DNA from: Treponema vincentii F0403
GTDB lineage: Bacteria; Spirochaetota; Spirochaetia; Treponematales; Treponemataceae
Assembly (NCBI RefSeq): GCF_000412995.1
Contig: NZ_KE332512.1
Location: forward strand, 1,822,959 to 1,886,958
Length of the DNA stretch: 64,000 nucleotides
Direction: 5' to 3'
Part shown: positions 1 to 9,738 of the stretch, piece after piece
Layout: the number at the start of each line of letters is the position of its first letter
Position numbering within the stretch: the stretch's first letter is position 1
Made by a program: the position numbers and the translations under genes
The notes under the pieces: model-generated
Databases searched by the model: none
What the model was told of the DNA's origin: nothing
What the model saw: only the letters and a program-made list of their open reading frames with translations

Positions 1-2
1 GC

Positions 3-1013
3 GGTATTACCATTAATACCCGTCACTTGGAGTATCAGTCCGACAAGCGTCACTATGCACACATCGACTGTCCCGGACATGCTGACTATGTTAAGAACAT
101 GATCACCGGTGCTGCTCAGATGGATGGTGCAATTCTTGTTGTTTCCGCTCCGGACTCGGTTATGCCTCAGACTAAAGAGCATATCCTGCTTGCTCGCCAG
201 GTCGGTGTTCCTTCTATCATTGTGTTCCTTAACAAGATTGACCTTGTTGACGATCCCGAGCTTATCGAATTGGTAGAAGAAGAAGTTCGTGAAACGCTCG
301 AATCTTACGGCTTCCCCCGCGATACGCCGATTATCAAAGGTTCTGCATTTAAGGCATTGGCTGACGGTGCTTCCGTTGAAGACACTGCTTGCATCGAAGA
401 ATTGCTGAAAACGATGGATAGCTACTTTGCCGATCCTGTCCGTGATGATGCAAAGCCCTTCTTGATGCCGATTGAAGACATCTTTACGATTTCCGGACGC
501 GGTACCGTTGTTACCGGACGTATTGAACGCGGTGTTATCAACCTTAACGAAGAAGTTGAAATTGTCGGTATTAAGCCGACGAAGAAGACTGTTGTTACCG
601 GTATCGAAATGTTTAACAAACTGCTTGATCAGGGTATGGCAGGCGATAACGTCGGTCTCTTACTCCGCGGTATTGACAAGAAAGAGGTTGAAAGAGGTCA
701 GGTTTTGGCTAAGCCGGGTACCATTCAGCCGCACACTAAGTTTGAAGCACAGATTTATGTTCTTTCTAAGGATGAAGGCGGTCGTCATAGCCCGTTCTTC
801 TCGGGTTATCGCCCGCAGTTCTATTTCAGAACTACCGATATTACCGGAACCATTACACTTCCTGAAGGCGTCGATATGGTTAAGCCCGGTGATAATACCA
901 AGGTTATCGGTGAACTGATTCACCCGATTGCTATGGATAAGGGTCTTAAACTTGCTATTCGTGAAGGCGGCCGGACTATCGCCTCCGGACAGGTTACGGA
1001 GATTTTAGCGTAA
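3..1013 (+). CDS. tuf: elongation factor Tu, 5' end cut by window
   Basis: GTPase that brings aminoacyl-tRNA to the ribosomal A site in the cytoplasm. The frame is open from base 3 and begins inside the effector motif GITINT, so about 60 N-terminal residues with the P-loop lie outside the window; 336 residues remain. Visible are the G3 motif DCPGHADYV, the G4 motif NKID, the SAF (G5) motif, then beta-barrel domains 2 and 3 ending in [17 protein letters not shown]. It lies directly upstream of the S10 operon, separated by a terminator-like hairpin. Identity is certain from the family; only the start is missing. Confidence 0.98.
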   Translation, partial: GITINTRHLEYQSDKRHYAHIDCPGHADYVKNMITGAAQMDGAILVVSAPDSVMPQTKEHILLARQVGVPSIIVFLNKIDLVDDPELIELVEEEVRETLESYGFPRDTPIIKGSAFKALADGASVEDTACIEELLKTMDSYFADPVRDDAKPFLMPIEDIFTISGRGTVVTGRIERGVINLNEEVEIVGIKPTKKTVVTGIEMFNKLLDQGMAGDNVGLLLRGIDKKEVERGQVLAKPGTIQPHTKFEAQIYVLSKDEGGRHSPFFSGYRPQFYFRTTDITGTITLPEGVDMVKPGDNTKVIGELIHPIAMDKGLKLAIREGGRTIASGQVTEILA

Positions 1014-1014
1014 T

Positions 1015-1060
1015 AAAAAACAAAGCGGCCGGGTAGCTGATATTCGGCCGTTTGTTTTTG
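1015..1060 (+). terminator. hairpin with T-rich tail between tuf and rpsJ
   Basis: The stem pairs CGGCCG (1026-1031) with CGGCCG (1045-1050) and continues as A-rich against T-rich arms down to 1016/1059, with a bulged G at 1025. The T-rich 3' arm runs into the rpsJ ribosome binding site. It could end or attenuate tuf transcription before the ribosomal operon. Confidence 0.6.
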
Positions 1061-1072
1061 TACGGAGGAAAT

Positions 1073-1381
1073 ATGGCTAAGGAAAAGATTCGCGTTAAGC
1101 TTCGCGGATTTGATGTTGAGTTGGTTGATCAGAGTTCTAAAGCGATTGTACAAGCTGTTCAGAAAGTCGGAGCAAAGGTGTTGGGTCCGATTCCGCTTCC
1201 TACGCGCATTAACAAATTTACTGTGCTTCGTTCTCCGCACGTAAATAAAAAATCGCGCGAGCAGTTTGAAATGCGGACACACAAACGATTGATCGATATT
1301 ATTGAACCTTCTGCAGAAGTGATGAATGCGTTGATGGCATTGGAGCTTTCCGCTGGGGTTGATGTAGAAATTAAACAATAA
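1073..1381 (+). CDS. rpsJ: 30S ribosomal protein S10 (NusE)
   Basis: 102-residue S10, a protein of the 30S head that is also the NusE partner of NusB in transcription antitermination. The start at 1073 ([14 protein letters not shown]) is chosen over an upstream in-frame codon at 1052 because GGAGG lies about 6 bases before it and family members begin MA-x-(E/Q)KIRI(R/K)L. The core GPIPLPT and the [17 protein letters not shown] loop are intact. It is the first gene of the S10 operon here. Confidence 0.97.
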   Translation: MAKEKIRVKLRGFDVELVDQSSKAIVQAVQKVGAKVLGPIPLPTRINKFTVLRSPHVNKKSREQFEMRTHKRLIDIIEPSAEVMNALMALELSAGVDVEIKQ

Positions 1382-1454
1382 AAGAACGGTAGACGGCATT
1401 TAATCAGGATGTGCGTACCGGAGGAGCGATGAGTTTCTCAAGGAGTTATGAGTT

Positions 1455-2081
1455 ATGGTTGGTCTGATTGGTAAAAAAATCGGCATGACCCAGTTATTTG
1501 ATGAAGAGGGGCGGCTGACACCTGTTACCGTTTTGCAAGTAGTGCCGAATACGGTGGTCGCAGTAAAAGATGCGGATCACTTCGGGTATGAAGCGGTTGT
1601 TTTAGGTACGGGTGAATTGAAGGAAGGGCGTGTTTCAAAGGTGTATGCAAATCAGTTTGCAGAAGGTGTAGCGCCTGTCCGTCTTTTAAAAGAATTCAGA
1701 GGTTTTGATAAAGAAGTTGCTGTTGGTGCAAAAATCGGCGTCGAAGTTTTAGAGTCTGTCCGGTATCTTGATATAACCGCAATTTCAAAAGGAAAAGGCT
1801 TCCAGGGCGTTGTAAAGCGCTGGGGGTTCGGCGGCGGACGTGCTTCTCACGGTTCAAAATTCCACCGGGAAGCCGGTTCTACAGGACAGTGTACCAGTCC
1901 GGGGCGATCGTTTAAAAACGTTAAGATGCCCGGTCACATGGGTGCCGAACGAGTAACTGTACAAAATTTGCGGATTGAAAAAATAGATCCCGAATTGGGT
2001 GTCGTTATGGTGCGTGGTTCCGTTCCCGGTAAAAAGGATGCGGTTGTGTTCCTTAAATCCGCTGTAAAACGGGAAAAATAA
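1455..2081 (+). CDS. rplC: 50S ribosomal protein L3
   Basis: 208-residue L3, an early 50S assembly protein whose long loop reaches towards the peptidyl transferase centre. The loop is visible as GGRASHGSKFHREAGSTGQ followed by CTSPGR and MPGHMG. In E. coli the loop reads GQNQTPG and the second Gln is methylated by PrmB; here the aligned residue is Thr, so that modification is probably absent (inference). A GGAG-type site precedes the ATG, and the gene sits between rpsJ and rplD in standard order. Confidence 0.97.
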   Translation: MVGLIGKKIGMTQLFDEEGRLTPVTVLQVVPNTVVAVKDADHFGYEAVVLGTGELKEGRVSKVYANQFAEGVAPVRLLKEFRGFDKEVAVGAKIGVEVLESVRYLDITAISKGKGFQGVVKRWGFGGGRASHGSKFHREAGSTGQCTSPGRSFKNVKMPGHMGAERVTVQNLRIEKIDPELGVVMVRGSVPGKKDAVVFLKSAVKREK

Positions 2082-2096
2082 CGGCAGGAGAAGAGA

Positions 2097-2732
2097 ATGG
2101 AAAAGAAAGTCTATTCGATTGATGGTAAGGAATTGCGGACAATTGAACTTAACGATGCGGTGTTCGGCTTGCCTGTTAATGAAGATGTCATTTACTATGC
2201 CATTACAAATGAATTAGCAAATATGCGTGTCGGTACGGCATCTACCAAAGGCCGCGCCGAGGTAAACGGTTCCAATGCGAAACCGTATAAGCAGAAGGGT
2301 ACCGGACGTGCCCGCCGTGGTGATAAAAAATCACCGCTTTTACTCGGCGGCGGTACGATTTTCGGTCCGAAACCGCGTGATTACAGCTATGCGATTCCTA
2401 AAAAGGCAAAAAGACTGGCGATGAAGTCTATTTTGAGCTTAAAGGCTCAGGATGATCGCCTTGTTGTTATAGAAGATTTTACGGTTGAGACCGGTAAGAC
2501 GAAAGATCTTGCAAAGATATTGCAGGCGTTTGTTCAAGATGAGCGGACGGTGCTTGTGCTGAAGGATGACGATGCAATGTTAAAGCGTGCGGGAAAAAAT
2601 ATCCCGACATTGTCGTTTTTAACCTATAACCGTTTGCGCGCACATGATTTGTTCTACGGACGGAAAGTGCTGATGCTTGAATCTGCTGCGAAAAATCTTT
2701 CAAGCTTTTATGCGGCTGAGGGGGCTGAGTAA
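2097..2732 (+). CDS. rplD: 50S ribosomal protein L4
   Basis: 211-residue L4. The globular body binds 23S rRNA and the extended loop lines the peptide exit tunnel; the loop is recognisable as GTGRARRGDKKSPLLLGGG and FGPKPRDYSY. In enterobacteria L4 also represses its own operon, but nothing in this leader lets me claim that here. The stop overlaps the rplW start (TAATG at 2730-2734), a sign of translational coupling. Confidence 0.97.
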   Translation: MEKKVYSIDGKELRTIELNDAVFGLPVNEDVIYYAITNELANMRVGTASTKGRAEVNGSNAKPYKQKGTGRARRGDKKSPLLLGGGTIFGPKPRDYSYAIPKKAKRLAMKSILSLKAQDDRLVVIEDFTVETGKTKDLAKILQAFVQDERTVLVLKDDDAMLKRAGKNIPTLSFLTYNRLRAHDLFYGRKVLMLESAAKNLSSFYAAEGAE

Positions 2733-3016
2733 TGCAATATACTGATGTTATTATAGCGCCTGTGCTTACGGAAAAATCGAACGAGATGCGTGAGCAGCGT
2801 AAATATGTTTTTAAGGTTGATCCGCGTTCTACAAAGGTGCAGATTAAGGAAGCAGTACGGAAGCTTTTTAATGTAAAAGTGCTTAATTGTGCTGTTGTAA
2901 ATGTCGACGGAAAAATGCGTCGAGTTCGCTATCGGGCAGGTAAGACTGCAAGCTGGAAAAAAGCTATTGTAACGCTTGCCGAAGGTGAATCGATTAAAGT
3001 TTTTGAAGGTGCATAA
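2732..3016 (+). CDS. rplW: 50S ribosomal protein L23
   Basis: 94-residue L23, which surrounds the tunnel exit and is the docking site of trigger factor and SRP. N-terminal core IIAPVLTEKSNEMREQRKYVFKVDP is typical. The ATG overlaps the rplD stop by one base, so translation is likely coupled. Confidence 0.96.
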   Translation: MQYTDVIIAPVLTEKSNEMREQRKYVFKVDPRSTKVQIKEAVRKLFNVKVLNCAVVNVDGKMRRVRYRAGKTASWKKAIVTLAEGESIKVFEGA

Positions 3017-3049
3017 CAGCACTTAACGTTGCTTTGAAGGGGAAGATAA

Positions 3050-3871
3050 ATGGCTCTTAAATTATATAAGCCTATAACACCGGGTATGCGCGGGCGAATT
3101 GACTTGCTGCGTGATGAAATCACTGCGCAAAAACCTGAAAAAAGCCTTACAACCGGAAAGAAGTCCAATGCAGGGCGGGATAGCCATGGGCGTATTTTCG
3201 TTCGGCATCAGGGGGGCGGTCATAAGCGGAAGTATCGTGAAATTGATTTTAAACGCAATAAGTTCGGTATTCCGGGTACCGTCCGGACTATAGAATATGA
3301 TCCTAACCGCAGTGCAAATATCGCATTAATCTTCTATGCCGACGGTGAAAAACGCTATATCCTTGCTCCTAAAGGGTTGAAAGTCGGTCAGAAAATTATG
3401 AGCGGAACAATGGCTGCGCTTGAGCTTGCTAATGCTTTGCCGCTTGAATCCATACCGGTCGGTTTTACCGTTCATAATGTTGAACTGACACTCGGTAAAG
3501 GCGGCCAGATGGCACGTTCCGCCGGGGCAGCTGCTCTTATTGCTGCAAAAGAAGGTGACTATGTAACGCTGCGGCTTCCTTCCGGTGAAACCCGGTTGGT
3601 GCATAAAAAATGCTATGCAACGATCGGCGAAGTCGGAAATGCCGACCACATGAACATTAATTTAGGAAAGGCGGGGCGTGCGCGCTGGCGCGGTATTCGT
3701 CCTTCCGTACGCGGTATGGCGATGAACCCTGTCGATCACCCGCTTGGTGGTGGTGAAGGACGCGGAAAGGGACGTAATCCCGTTACTCCGTGGGGACAGC
3801 CATGTAAGGGATATAAGACCCGTAAGAAGAAGAATACTTCGGATCGGTTTATTGTTTCACGGCGGAAGTAG
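3050..3871 (+). CDS. rplB: 50S ribosomal protein L2
   Basis: 273-residue L2, a primary 23S rRNA binder needed for subunit joining and peptidyl transfer. The RNA-binding core ([20 protein letters not shown]) and the C-terminal segment near the catalytic centre are present. That segment reads [13 protein letters not shown]: the Asp-His pair matching E. coli D228-H229 is kept, while the second histidine (E. coli H231) is leucine here (codon 3743-3745). SD GAAGGGGA precedes the ATG. Confidence 0.97.
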   Translation: MALKLYKPITPGMRGRIDLLRDEITAQKPEKSLTTGKKSNAGRDSHGRIFVRHQGGGHKRKYREIDFKRNKFGIPGTVRTIEYDPNRSANIALIFYADGEKRYILAPKGLKVGQKIMSGTMAALELANALPLESIPVGFTVHNVELTLGKGGQMARSAGAAALIAAKEGDYVTLRLPSGETRLVHKKCYATIGEVGNADHMNINLGKAGRARWRGIRPSVRGMAMNPVDHPLGGGEGRGKGRNPVTPWGQPCKGYKTRKKKNTSDRFIVSRRK

Positions 3872-3881
3872 GGAGTAGAGA

Positions 3882-4172
3882 ATGTCAAGATCTGTTAAAA
3901 AAGGCCCTTTTGTAGAAAAAAGCCTGTACAAAAAGGTTGTTGAAATGAGCAAGACGGGAGATCAGAAAACAAAAAAAATGGTTAAGTCTTACTCCCGATG
4001 CTCCACGATTATACCTGAAATGGTCGGTTTTACCATTTCGGTATACAACGGTAAATCATGGATCCCTGTGTACATCACAGAGGAATTTGTTGGGCATAAA
4101 CTTGGCGAGTTTGCTCCTACCCGTATTTTCCGCGGGCACGGCGGCTCGGACAAGAAAGTGGCGAAAAAATAG
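3882..4172 (+). CDS. rpsS: 30S ribosomal protein S19
   Basis: 96-residue S19, a 30S head protein that forms a complex with S13 and contacts A-site tRNA. Starts [19 protein letters not shown] and carries the conserved [19 protein letters not shown] segment. It is placed 10 bases after rplB. Confidence 0.97.
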   Translation: MSRSVKKGPFVEKSLYKKVVEMSKTGDQKTKKMVKSYSRCSTIIPEMVGFTISVYNGKSWIPVYITEEFVGHKLGEFAPTRIFRGHGGSDKKVAKK

Positions 4173-4181
4173 GTGGATGCA

Positions 4182-4547
4182 ATGACTGAAACGACTAAAA
4201 AGAACGGTTACCGTGCTACAATAAAGTATTTTATTGCGTCTCCGACGAAGGTTCGGCCGGTTGCAAATGTAATTAAAAGCAAGTCTTATGCCGACGCTAT
4301 GGCGATTTTGGAGCATATTCCCAATAAGGGAGCTGCGCTGATTTCACAGACTGTAAAATCGGCCGCCTCGAATGCTTTGAACGGCAATAAAAAATTGGAT
4401 GAGGATATGCTCTATATCAAAGAGATCCGTATTGATGAAGGACCGAGACTCAAGCGCTTATGGTGCCGCGGCCGCGGGCGTGCGGATGTTCAATTAAAAC
4501 GAATGTGTCACATTACGGTAATAGTTGACGAAAAGGCGGGAGCGTAA
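4182..4547 (+). CDS. rplV: 50S ribosomal protein L22
   Basis: 121-residue L22, whose beta-hairpin lines the exit tunnel at the constriction with L4. The hairpin is seen as [27 protein letters not shown] at 4173 is in frame, but AGGTGG at 4171-4176 is well spaced as ribosome binding site for the ATG at 4182, so that start is preferred. Two bases separate the stop from rpsC. Confidence 0.95.
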   Translation: MTETTKKNGYRATIKYFIASPTKVRPVANVIKSKSYADAMAILEHIPNKGAALISQTVKSAASNALNGNKKLDEDMLYIKEIRIDEGPRLKRLWCRGRGRADVQLKRMCHITVIVDEKAGA

Positions 4548-4549
4548 GT

Positions 4550-5290
4550 ATGGGACAGAAAGTAAACCCTATCGGGTTAAGACTTGGAATTAACAAAACA
4601 TGGTCGTCTCGCTGGTATGCAAGTCCGAGAGAATATGCGGATTTATTGCATGAAGATTTAAAGATCCGTGCAATGCTTCAGACGCTGCCTGAGTGTAAAA
4701 ATGCGGATGTTGCCGATATCGAAATTATCCGCCATCCTCAGCGGGTAACAATTGTTATTCATACTGCACGGCCGGGTGTTATCATCGGAACAAAAGGTGC
4801 CAATATTGAAAAAATCGGTGCTATTATTCAGAAAGAACTGAATAAAAAAGTTCAGATTAAAATCAAAGAAGTAAAGCGGGCTGAATTGAACGCTTCGCTT
4901 GTCGCCCAGAATGTTGCTCGTCAGCTTATGGGGCGTGCTTCTTTTAGAAAAGCCTTAAAGCAAGGGTGCTTTTCTACGATGAAAGCCGGTGCGCAGGGAA
5001 TAAAAATCCGTGTTTCCGGCCGTCTCGGCGGTGCGGAAATGTCCCGGACTGAAGAAATGAAGGAAGGGCGGATACCGCTTCATACGCTCCGTGCGGATAT
5101 TGATTACGGTTTTGCGGAGGCGCATACGACCTACGGGAAAATCGGTGTAAAAGTTTGGCTCTACAGCGGTATGATGTACAGCAGCGATCAGAAGGATGAC
5201 GCCGGTTTGTTGTTAAAAAAACAGCGCAAGGAACGCGCACCTCGGTCTGAAAAAGGCCGCGGCGAACGTGCCGAAGCGGGGAGGGATTAA
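4550..5290 (+). CDS. rpsC: 30S ribosomal protein S3
   Basis: 246-residue S3, part of the mRNA entry channel. The type II KH domain shows its GxxG loop as [13 protein letters not shown]; the C-terminal half carries [15 protein letters not shown]. The tail is longer and more charged than in E. coli (233 aa), ending in a Lys/Arg/Glu-rich segment that is probably disordered. Confidence 0.97.
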   Translation: MGQKVNPIGLRLGINKTWSSRWYASPREYADLLHEDLKIRAMLQTLPECKNADVADIEIIRHPQRVTIVIHTARPGVIIGTKGANIEKIGAIIQKELNKKVQIKIKEVKRAELNASLVAQNVARQLMGRASFRKALKQGCFSTMKAGAQGIKIRVSGRLGGAEMSRTEEMKEGRIPLHTLRADIDYGFAEAHTTYGKIGVKVWLYSGMMYSSDQKDDAGLLLKKQRKERAPRSEKGRGERAEAGRD

Positions 5291-5293
5291 GCA

Positions 5294-5713
5294 ATGGCTT
5301 TAAGTCCTAAGAGAGTAAAATATCGTAAGATTCAGCGCGGTAGAGTTAAGGGAAACGCAACGCGGTGCAATCATATCGACTTCGGTGAATTTGCATTGGT
5401 TTCGCTTGAACCCTTTTGGCTGACTAACCGCCAGCTCGAAGCTGCTCGTGTTGCTTTAAACAGAAAGGTAAAACGCGGCGGTAAGTTGTGGATACGCGTA
5501 TTCCCCGATAAGCCGTATACGAAAAAACCGGCTGAAACACGTATGGGTAAGGGTAAGGGTGCTCCGGAATATTGGGTTGCAGTTGTAAAACCCGGAACGG
5601 TGCTGTTTGAGCTTACCGGTATTGACCGATCGCTTGCGGAAGAGGCTATGCGCTTGGCAGGAAGTAAGCTTCCGTTTAAGACGCGCTTTGCTGAACAGCC
5701 GCGCGATAACTAA
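5294..5713 (+). CDS. rplP: 50S ribosomal protein L16
   Basis: 139-residue L16, which helps position A-site tRNA near the peptidyl transferase centre. Starts [17 protein letters not shown]; the conserved [19 protein letters not shown] segment is intact. Three bases separate it from rpsC. Confidence 0.97.
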   Translation: MALSPKRVKYRKIQRGRVKGNATRCNHIDFGEFALVSLEPFWLTNRQLEAARVALNRKVKRGGKLWIRVFPDKPYTKKPAETRMGKGKGAPEYWVAVVKPGTVLFELTGIDRSLAEEAMRLAGSKLPFKTRFAEQPRDN

Positions 5714-5728
5714 GATGGAGTTTGCCGA

Positions 5729-5935
5729 ATGAAAAAGCCGAACTATAAAGATTTATCCCTTGCCGAATTGCAGGCAAAGCGGAGTGAACTTAAACAAAAG
5801 TATATGGATTTGAGGTTTCAGTTCGTGGTTGGACATGTAGAAAACCCGCTGCTGAAACGATCTATGCGCCGTGAAATTGCGGCGTTGAACACATTTATCC
5901 GCCAGAAAGAACTGGCCGGTGTAAGTGCAGAGTAG
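5729..5935 (+). CDS. rpmC: 50S ribosomal protein L29
   Basis: 68-residue L29, a two-helix protein at the tunnel exit beside L23. The helical signature [23 protein letters not shown] and the C-terminal [15 protein letters not shown] match the family. It is followed closely by rpsQ, whose start lies 10 bases after the stop. Confidence 0.95.
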   Translation: MKKPNYKDLSLAELQAKRSELKQKYMDLRFQFVVGHVENPLLKRSMRREIAALNTFIRQKELAGVSAE

Positions 5936-5945
5936 GAGCAGGCCC

Positions 5946-6218
5946 GTGGAAGAAACAACGGCAAAAAAGAAATCCGGGAACCGCGAGTTTGTTGGTTTGG
6001 TAACCAGCGATAAAATGGATAAAACCATCGTCGTGCAGGTTGCAACCAAGAAACTTCATCGGCTGTATAAAAAGTATGTGTTGAATACAAAGAAGTATAA
6101 GGCGCATGACGAACAAAATACGGCTCATATTGGGGATACGGTACGAATTGTAGAGAACCGTCCGATCAGCAAGGAAAAATGCTGGCGTTTGGCGGAGATT
6201 ATTGAGCGTGCAAAATAA
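5946..6218 (+). CDS. rpsQ: 30S ribosomal protein S17
   Basis: 90-residue S17, an OB-fold primary 16S rRNA binder. GTG at 5946 (reading [17 protein letters not shown]) is chosen because AGGAG at 5934-5938 precedes it; an upstream alternative codon at 5925 would overlap rpmC and lacks a site. The core [17 protein letters not shown] and [23 protein letters not shown] are typical. Confidence 0.94.
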   Translation: MEETTAKKKSGNREFVGLVTSDKMDKTIVVQVATKKLHRLYKKYVLNTKKYKAHDEQNTAHIGDTVRIVENRPISKEKCWRLAEIIERAK

Positions 6219-6239
6219 CGAGTAAGGAGCGTCTACATT

Positions 6240-6608
6240 ATGGTTCAAGTAGAAACAAGATTAAACGTTGCCGATAACTCGGGTGCAAAAATTGTAGAGT
6301 GTATTAAGGTAATCGGCGGAACTCATCGCCGGTATGCCGGTATCGGTGATATTATTGTAGTAGCGGTAAAGGATGCGCTTCCTACTTCTACGATTAAAAA
6401 GGGTTCTGTAGAAAAAGCGGTTATTGTCCGCGTTTCTAAAGAATATCGCCGTCCTGACGGGACATATATTCGCTTTGACGATAATGCTTGTGTGTTAGTC
6501 GATGCGAATAAAAACCCCAAGGGTAAGCGTGTTTTCGGACCTGTCGCGCGCGAGCTGCGTGATATGGATTTTATGAAAATCGTATCGCTTGCGCCCGAAG
6601 TTCTATAA
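6240..6608 (+). CDS. rplN: 50S ribosomal protein L14
   Basis: 122-residue L14, which forms an intersubunit bridge and is the docking site of the silencing factor RsfS. Starts [17 protein letters not shown], with [10 protein letters not shown] and [10 protein letters not shown] blocks intact. SD AAGGAG lies 10-11 bases upstream. Confidence 0.97.
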   Translation: MVQVETRLNVADNSGAKIVECIKVIGGTHRRYAGIGDIIVVAVKDALPTSTIKKGSVEKAVIVRVSKEYRRPDGTYIRFDDNACVLVDANKNPKGKRVFGPVARELRDMDFMKIVSLAPEVL

Positions 6609-6621
6609 GGAGATTGAGTGT

Positions 6622-6936
6622 ATGGAAGGAAAAATCAAGATCCGTAAGAACGATACGGTAGAAGTGATTGCAGGTAGCGAGAAGGGAAAGCGCGGCGCCG
6701 TATTGCGTGTTCTGCCTGAAAAGAATCAGGTGATCATTCAAGGCATCAATATGGGCAAAAAAGCTATGCGCAAGCGTTCTCAGCAGGATCAGGGCGGGAT
6801 TGCCGAAATCGAAATGCCGATACATATTTCCAATGTAATGATAGTCGGTAAGAAGAGCGGCGTATCCCGCATCGGTTATAAGATGGACGGCGATAAAAAA
6901 GTGCGTTTTTGCCGTAAGGGTGGAGAAGTATTATAA
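6622..6936 (+). CDS. rplX: 50S ribosomal protein L24
   Basis: 104-residue L24, an assembly initiator with a KOW domain (residues about 5-35: [21 protein letters not shown]). The ATG at 6622 follows AAGGAG with suitable spacing; the longer frame from 6589 overlaps rplN and does not resemble the family. The stop overlaps the rplE start (TAATG). Confidence 0.95.
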   Translation: MEGKIKIRKNDTVEVIAGSEKGKRGAVLRVLPEKNQVIIQGINMGKKAMRKRSQQDQGGIAEIEMPIHISNVMIVGKKSGVSRIGYKMDGDKKVRFCRKGGEVL

Positions 6937-7487
6937 TGAGCAACTATGTACCACGGCTTAAGAAAATCTATACGGAAACGATAACGCCTGAGCTTACAAA
7001 AGAGTTCGGCTATACCACGGTTATGCAGGTACCGAAGCTCGTTAAAATCGTGCTCAGTATGGGGGTTGGCGAAGCATTGACAAATAAAAAATTGCTTGAT
7101 GCTGCGGTAACCGATCTCGGTACTATTACCGGTCAAAAGGCGGTAAAAACAAAGGCAAAGAAAAGTATTGCTAACTTTAAACTTCGTGAAGGGCATGAAA
7201 TCGGGGCGATGGTAACATTGCGCGGCGCAAAAATGTATGAATTTTTGGATCGTTTTATCAATGTCGCGCTGCCTCGTGTTAAAGACTTCCGCGGTGTCAA
7301 TCCGAACGGGTTTGACGGTAGAGGAAATTATTCATTAGGCGTTACGGAACAGATTATCTTCCCTGAAATCGATTTCGATAAAATCGAAAAGATTGCGGGA
7401 TTGAATATCAACGTTGTAACGACGGCAAAAACCGATAAAGAAGCGCGGGCGCTTCTTCTAAAGTTCGGCATGCCCTTTAGAAAGTAA
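6936..7487 (+). CDS. rplE: 50S ribosomal protein L5
   Basis: 183-residue L5, which binds 5S rRNA and contacts P-site tRNA in the central protuberance. Conserved blocks [37 protein letters not shown] and the C-terminal [12 protein letters not shown] are present. ATG overlaps the rplX stop by one base. Confidence 0.97.
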   Translation: MSNYVPRLKKIYTETITPELTKEFGYTTVMQVPKLVKIVLSMGVGEALTNKKLLDAAVTDLGTITGQKAVKTKAKKSIANFKLREGHEIGAMVTLRGAKMYEFLDRFINVALPRVKDFRGVNPNGFDGRGNYSLGVTEQIIFPEIDFDKIEKIAGLNINVVTTAKTDKEARALLLKFGMPFRK

Positions 7488-7498
7488 GAGAGGTTTTC

Positions 7499-7684
7499 AT
7501 GGCAACAACAGCAATGATAAATAAGGCAAATAGCACGCCGAAGTATTCCAGCCGCAAATACAACCGCTGCAGAGTATGCGGCCGTCCGCGCGGATATATG
7601 AGAAAATTTCAGATGTGCCGTATTTGTTTCCGCAAATTAGCAAGTGAAGGCCAGATTCCTGGCGTTACAAAATCAAGTTGGTAG
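7499..7684 (+). CDS. rpsN: 30S ribosomal protein S14, zinc-binding short form
   Basis: 61-residue S14 of the zinc-containing (C+) type: [11 protein letters not shown] followed by [10 protein letters not shown] gives the CxxC-x12-CxxC zinc ribbon. The zinc-free long form of many proteobacteria is about 101 residues. Zinc supply may therefore limit ribosome assembly unless a C- paralogue exists elsewhere; none is in the window. Confidence 0.96.
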   Translation: MATTAMINKANSTPKYSSRKYNRCRVCGRPRGYMRKFQMCRICFRKLASEGQIPGVTKSSW

Positions 7685-7694
7685 GAGGTAAAAA

Positions 7695-8093
7695 ATGAGC
7701 GTTTCAGATCCCGTCGCAGATATGCTTACAAAGATTCGGAATGCAGCGGCAGCCGGTCATGAGAAAGTCGATGTGCCTTCTTCAAAGTTAAAACTTGAAA
7801 TTGTGAAAATTTTGAAAACCGAAGGTTTTATTAAGAATTTTAAAAGACTTAACGAAGCCGGCGAAAGTACAATCCGGATGTTCTTAAAATACGATGATAA
7901 TGAATTACCCGTTATCCATGGTATTGAAAAAGTATCCACACCCGGACGCCGGGTATATTCAGGATATAAGATGCTTCCCCGCGTATATAACGGGTACGGC
8001 ACTCTTATTCTTTCAACTTCGGTGGGCGTTATAACCGGCAAGCACGCAAGCGAAAAGCAGGTCGGCGGCGAGCTTATCTGCAAAGTTTGGTAG
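7695..8093 (+). CDS. rpsH: 30S ribosomal protein S8
   Basis: 132-residue S8, a primary binder of helix 21 of 16S rRNA. Starts [16 protein letters not shown] and ends in [32 protein letters not shown] precedes the ATG. Confidence 0.97.
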   Translation: MSVSDPVADMLTKIRNAAAAGHEKVDVPSSKLKLEIVKILKTEGFIKNFKRLNEAGESTIRMFLKYDDNELPVIHGIEKVSTPGRRVYSGYKMLPRVYNGYGTLILSTSVGVITGKHASEKQVGGELICKVW

Positions 8094-8102
8094 GAGGCGA
8101 GT

Positions 8103-8645
8103 GTGTCAAGAATTGGAAAACTTCCGGTAGCTGTTCCTGCCGGAGTAAAAGTCAATATCGCCGACGGTTCGTTGACCGTTGAAGGCCCCAAAGGAAAGCT
8201 TTCCCGTACCTATAATTCATTGGTGCAGGTAAAGTTTGAAAATTCGGCAGTTTCCGTGTCGCGGGTAAACGATACTAAAGAAGCCCGTTCGTTTCACGGT
8301 TTGTATCGGAATTTAATTCACAATATGGTTTTGGGCGTCAGTCAGGGCTTTTCTAAAACCTTGGTGATTAACGGCGTCGGTTACCGTGCCGAAGTGCAAG
8401 GAAAACTGTTGGTAATGGCTTTGGGCTATTCAAACGATTTTATCGCGTTGATCCCCGAAGGCATTGAGGTAAAGGTTGAGCCGCAGGGAAATAAAGTTAT
8501 TATCTCCGGTATTGATAAGGAAAAAGTCGGCGAATTTGCAGCGCAGATCCGTAAACTCAGATTACCCGAACCCTATAAAGGAAAGGGTATCCGTTATGAA
8601 ACCGAAGTCATTAAACGCAAAGTCGGTAAGACCGGTGTTAAATAA
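8103..8645 (+). CDS. rplF: 50S ribosomal protein L6
   Basis: 180-residue L6, located at the base of the L7/L12 stalk near the factor-binding site. GTG start at 8103 directly after AGGAGGCGAGT. The N-terminal [16 protein letters not shown] and the C-terminal [23 protein letters not shown] blocks are typical of the family. Confidence 0.96.
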   Translation: MSRIGKLPVAVPAGVKVNIADGSLTVEGPKGKLSRTYNSLVQVKFENSAVSVSRVNDTKEARSFHGLYRNLIHNMVLGVSQGFSKTLVINGVGYRAEVQGKLLVMALGYSNDFIALIPEGIEVKVEPQGNKVIISGIDKEKVGEFAAQIRKLRLPEPYKGKGIRYETEVIKRKVGKTGVK

Positions 8646-8656
8646 GGATAGGTACT

Positions 8657-9019
8657 ATGTTTAAAAAGCGAATCGAGAAAGATAGAAAGAGATTTAAGCG
8701 TAAAGTTCATATCCGTAAACGGATTTATGGAACAGCTGAACGTCCTCGTATGACTGTGTTCCGCAGTAATAAAAATATTTCGGTGCAGGTTATCGATGAT
8801 GACGCAAGCGTTACTATCGCTTCGGTGTCGACACTCGAAAAAGATTTTAAGCCGTTAAAGGCAAATATCGAATCTGGGGCAAAGATCGGGGAAGAACTCG
8901 GTCGCCGCCTCAAGGAAAAGAATATTACTGCGGTTGTTTTTGATCGAAACGGTTATCTGTATCACGGTGTGGTGCAGGCAGTTGCAGACGGTGCCCGTAA
9001 AGCGGGAATAAATTTCTAG
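8657..9019 (+). CDS. rplR: 50S ribosomal protein L18
   Basis: 120-residue L18, a 5S rRNA binder of the central protuberance. Basic N-terminus ([20 protein letters not shown]) followed by the [20 protein letters not shown] core and the [25 protein letters not shown] end. SD AGGAT precedes the ATG. Confidence 0.96.
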   Translation: MFKKRIEKDRKRFKRKVHIRKRIYGTAERPRMTVFRSNKNISVQVIDDDASVTIASVSTLEKDFKPLKANIESGAKIGEELGRRLKEKNITAVVFDRNGYLYHGVVQAVADGARKAGINF

Positions 9020-9027
9020 GAGCGGAT

Positions 9028-9549
9028 ATGGATCGTCAGAAAGATTTTAACAGAGACAGTTCGCATCGTGAGAAGGAACTGGTAGAAAAGCTGGTTAAGT
9101 TAAACCGGACTGCAAAAGTTGTAAAAGGCGGCCGCCGTTTCTCTTTTTCCGCTTTAACGGTTGTCGGTGATCAGAACGGACATGTGGGATACGGCTTCGG
9201 TAAGGCGAATGATGTGAGCCAAGCCATTAAGAAGAGTATTGAAAGGGCAAAAGCGAATATGATTCATATTCCGTTGAAAAACGGTACCATTCCGCATGAA
9301 GTGCAGGCTAAGTTTAAGGGTTCTTCCGTATTGCTTCGCCCTGCCCGTTCCGGTACGGGAATTATCGCAGGCGGTACTATCCGGGCGATTATGGAAGCGG
9401 CCGGTGCAGCGAATGTTCTTTCAAAGTCCTTGGGGTCAAACTCCGCAGTAAATGTCGTGCGGGCTACTTTCGAGGCTGCATCGGAATTGATGGATGCTAA
9501 AACGATTGCTAAGAACCGCGGAAAGTCTATTACGGATGTCTGGGGGTAA
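9028..9549 (+). CDS. rpsE: 30S ribosomal protein S5
   Basis: 173-residue S5, important for decoding accuracy and mRNA helicase activity at the entry channel. The double-stranded-RNA-binding fold is visible as VVKGGRRFSFSALTVVGD followed by GHVGYGFGKA; the C-terminal half has LLRPARSGTGIIAGG. Four bases lie before rpmD. Confidence 0.97.
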   Translation: MDRQKDFNRDSSHREKELVEKLVKLNRTAKVVKGGRRFSFSALTVVGDQNGHVGYGFGKANDVSQAIKKSIERAKANMIHIPLKNGTIPHEVQAKFKGSSVLLRPARSGTGIIAGGTIRAIMEAAGAANVLSKSLGSNSAVNVVRATFEAASELMDAKTIAKNRGKSITDVWG

Positions 9550-9552
9550 ACT

Positions 9553-9738
9553 ATGGCAAAGAAAATTCGGATTACGTTAGTTAAAAGTACCATTGGACAA
9601 AAAAAACCGGTTCGCGCAACCGTTCGTTCCTTGGGACTTGGAAAATTGCATTCCGTAGTTGAGCACTCCGCTTCTCCCGCCATCTTAGGTATGGTACGGG
9701 CGGTTTCTCACTTAGTTGAAACAGAGGAGCTTGATTAA
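9553..9738 (+). CDS. rpmD: 50S ribosomal protein L30
   Basis: 61-residue L30: KIRITLVKSTIGQKKPVRATVRSLGLGKLHSVVEH is the family signature. The stop overlaps the rplO start (TAATG), so the two are probably translated in a coupled way. Confidence 0.95.
   Translation: MAKKIRITLVKSTIGQKKPVRATVRSLGLGKLHSVVEHSASPAILGMVRAVSHLVETEELD

Noticed and set aside
472-918. Long alternative frames inside tuf and other genes
   Set aside because: They are shadows of strongly conserved coding sequence, without ribosome sites or family likeness.
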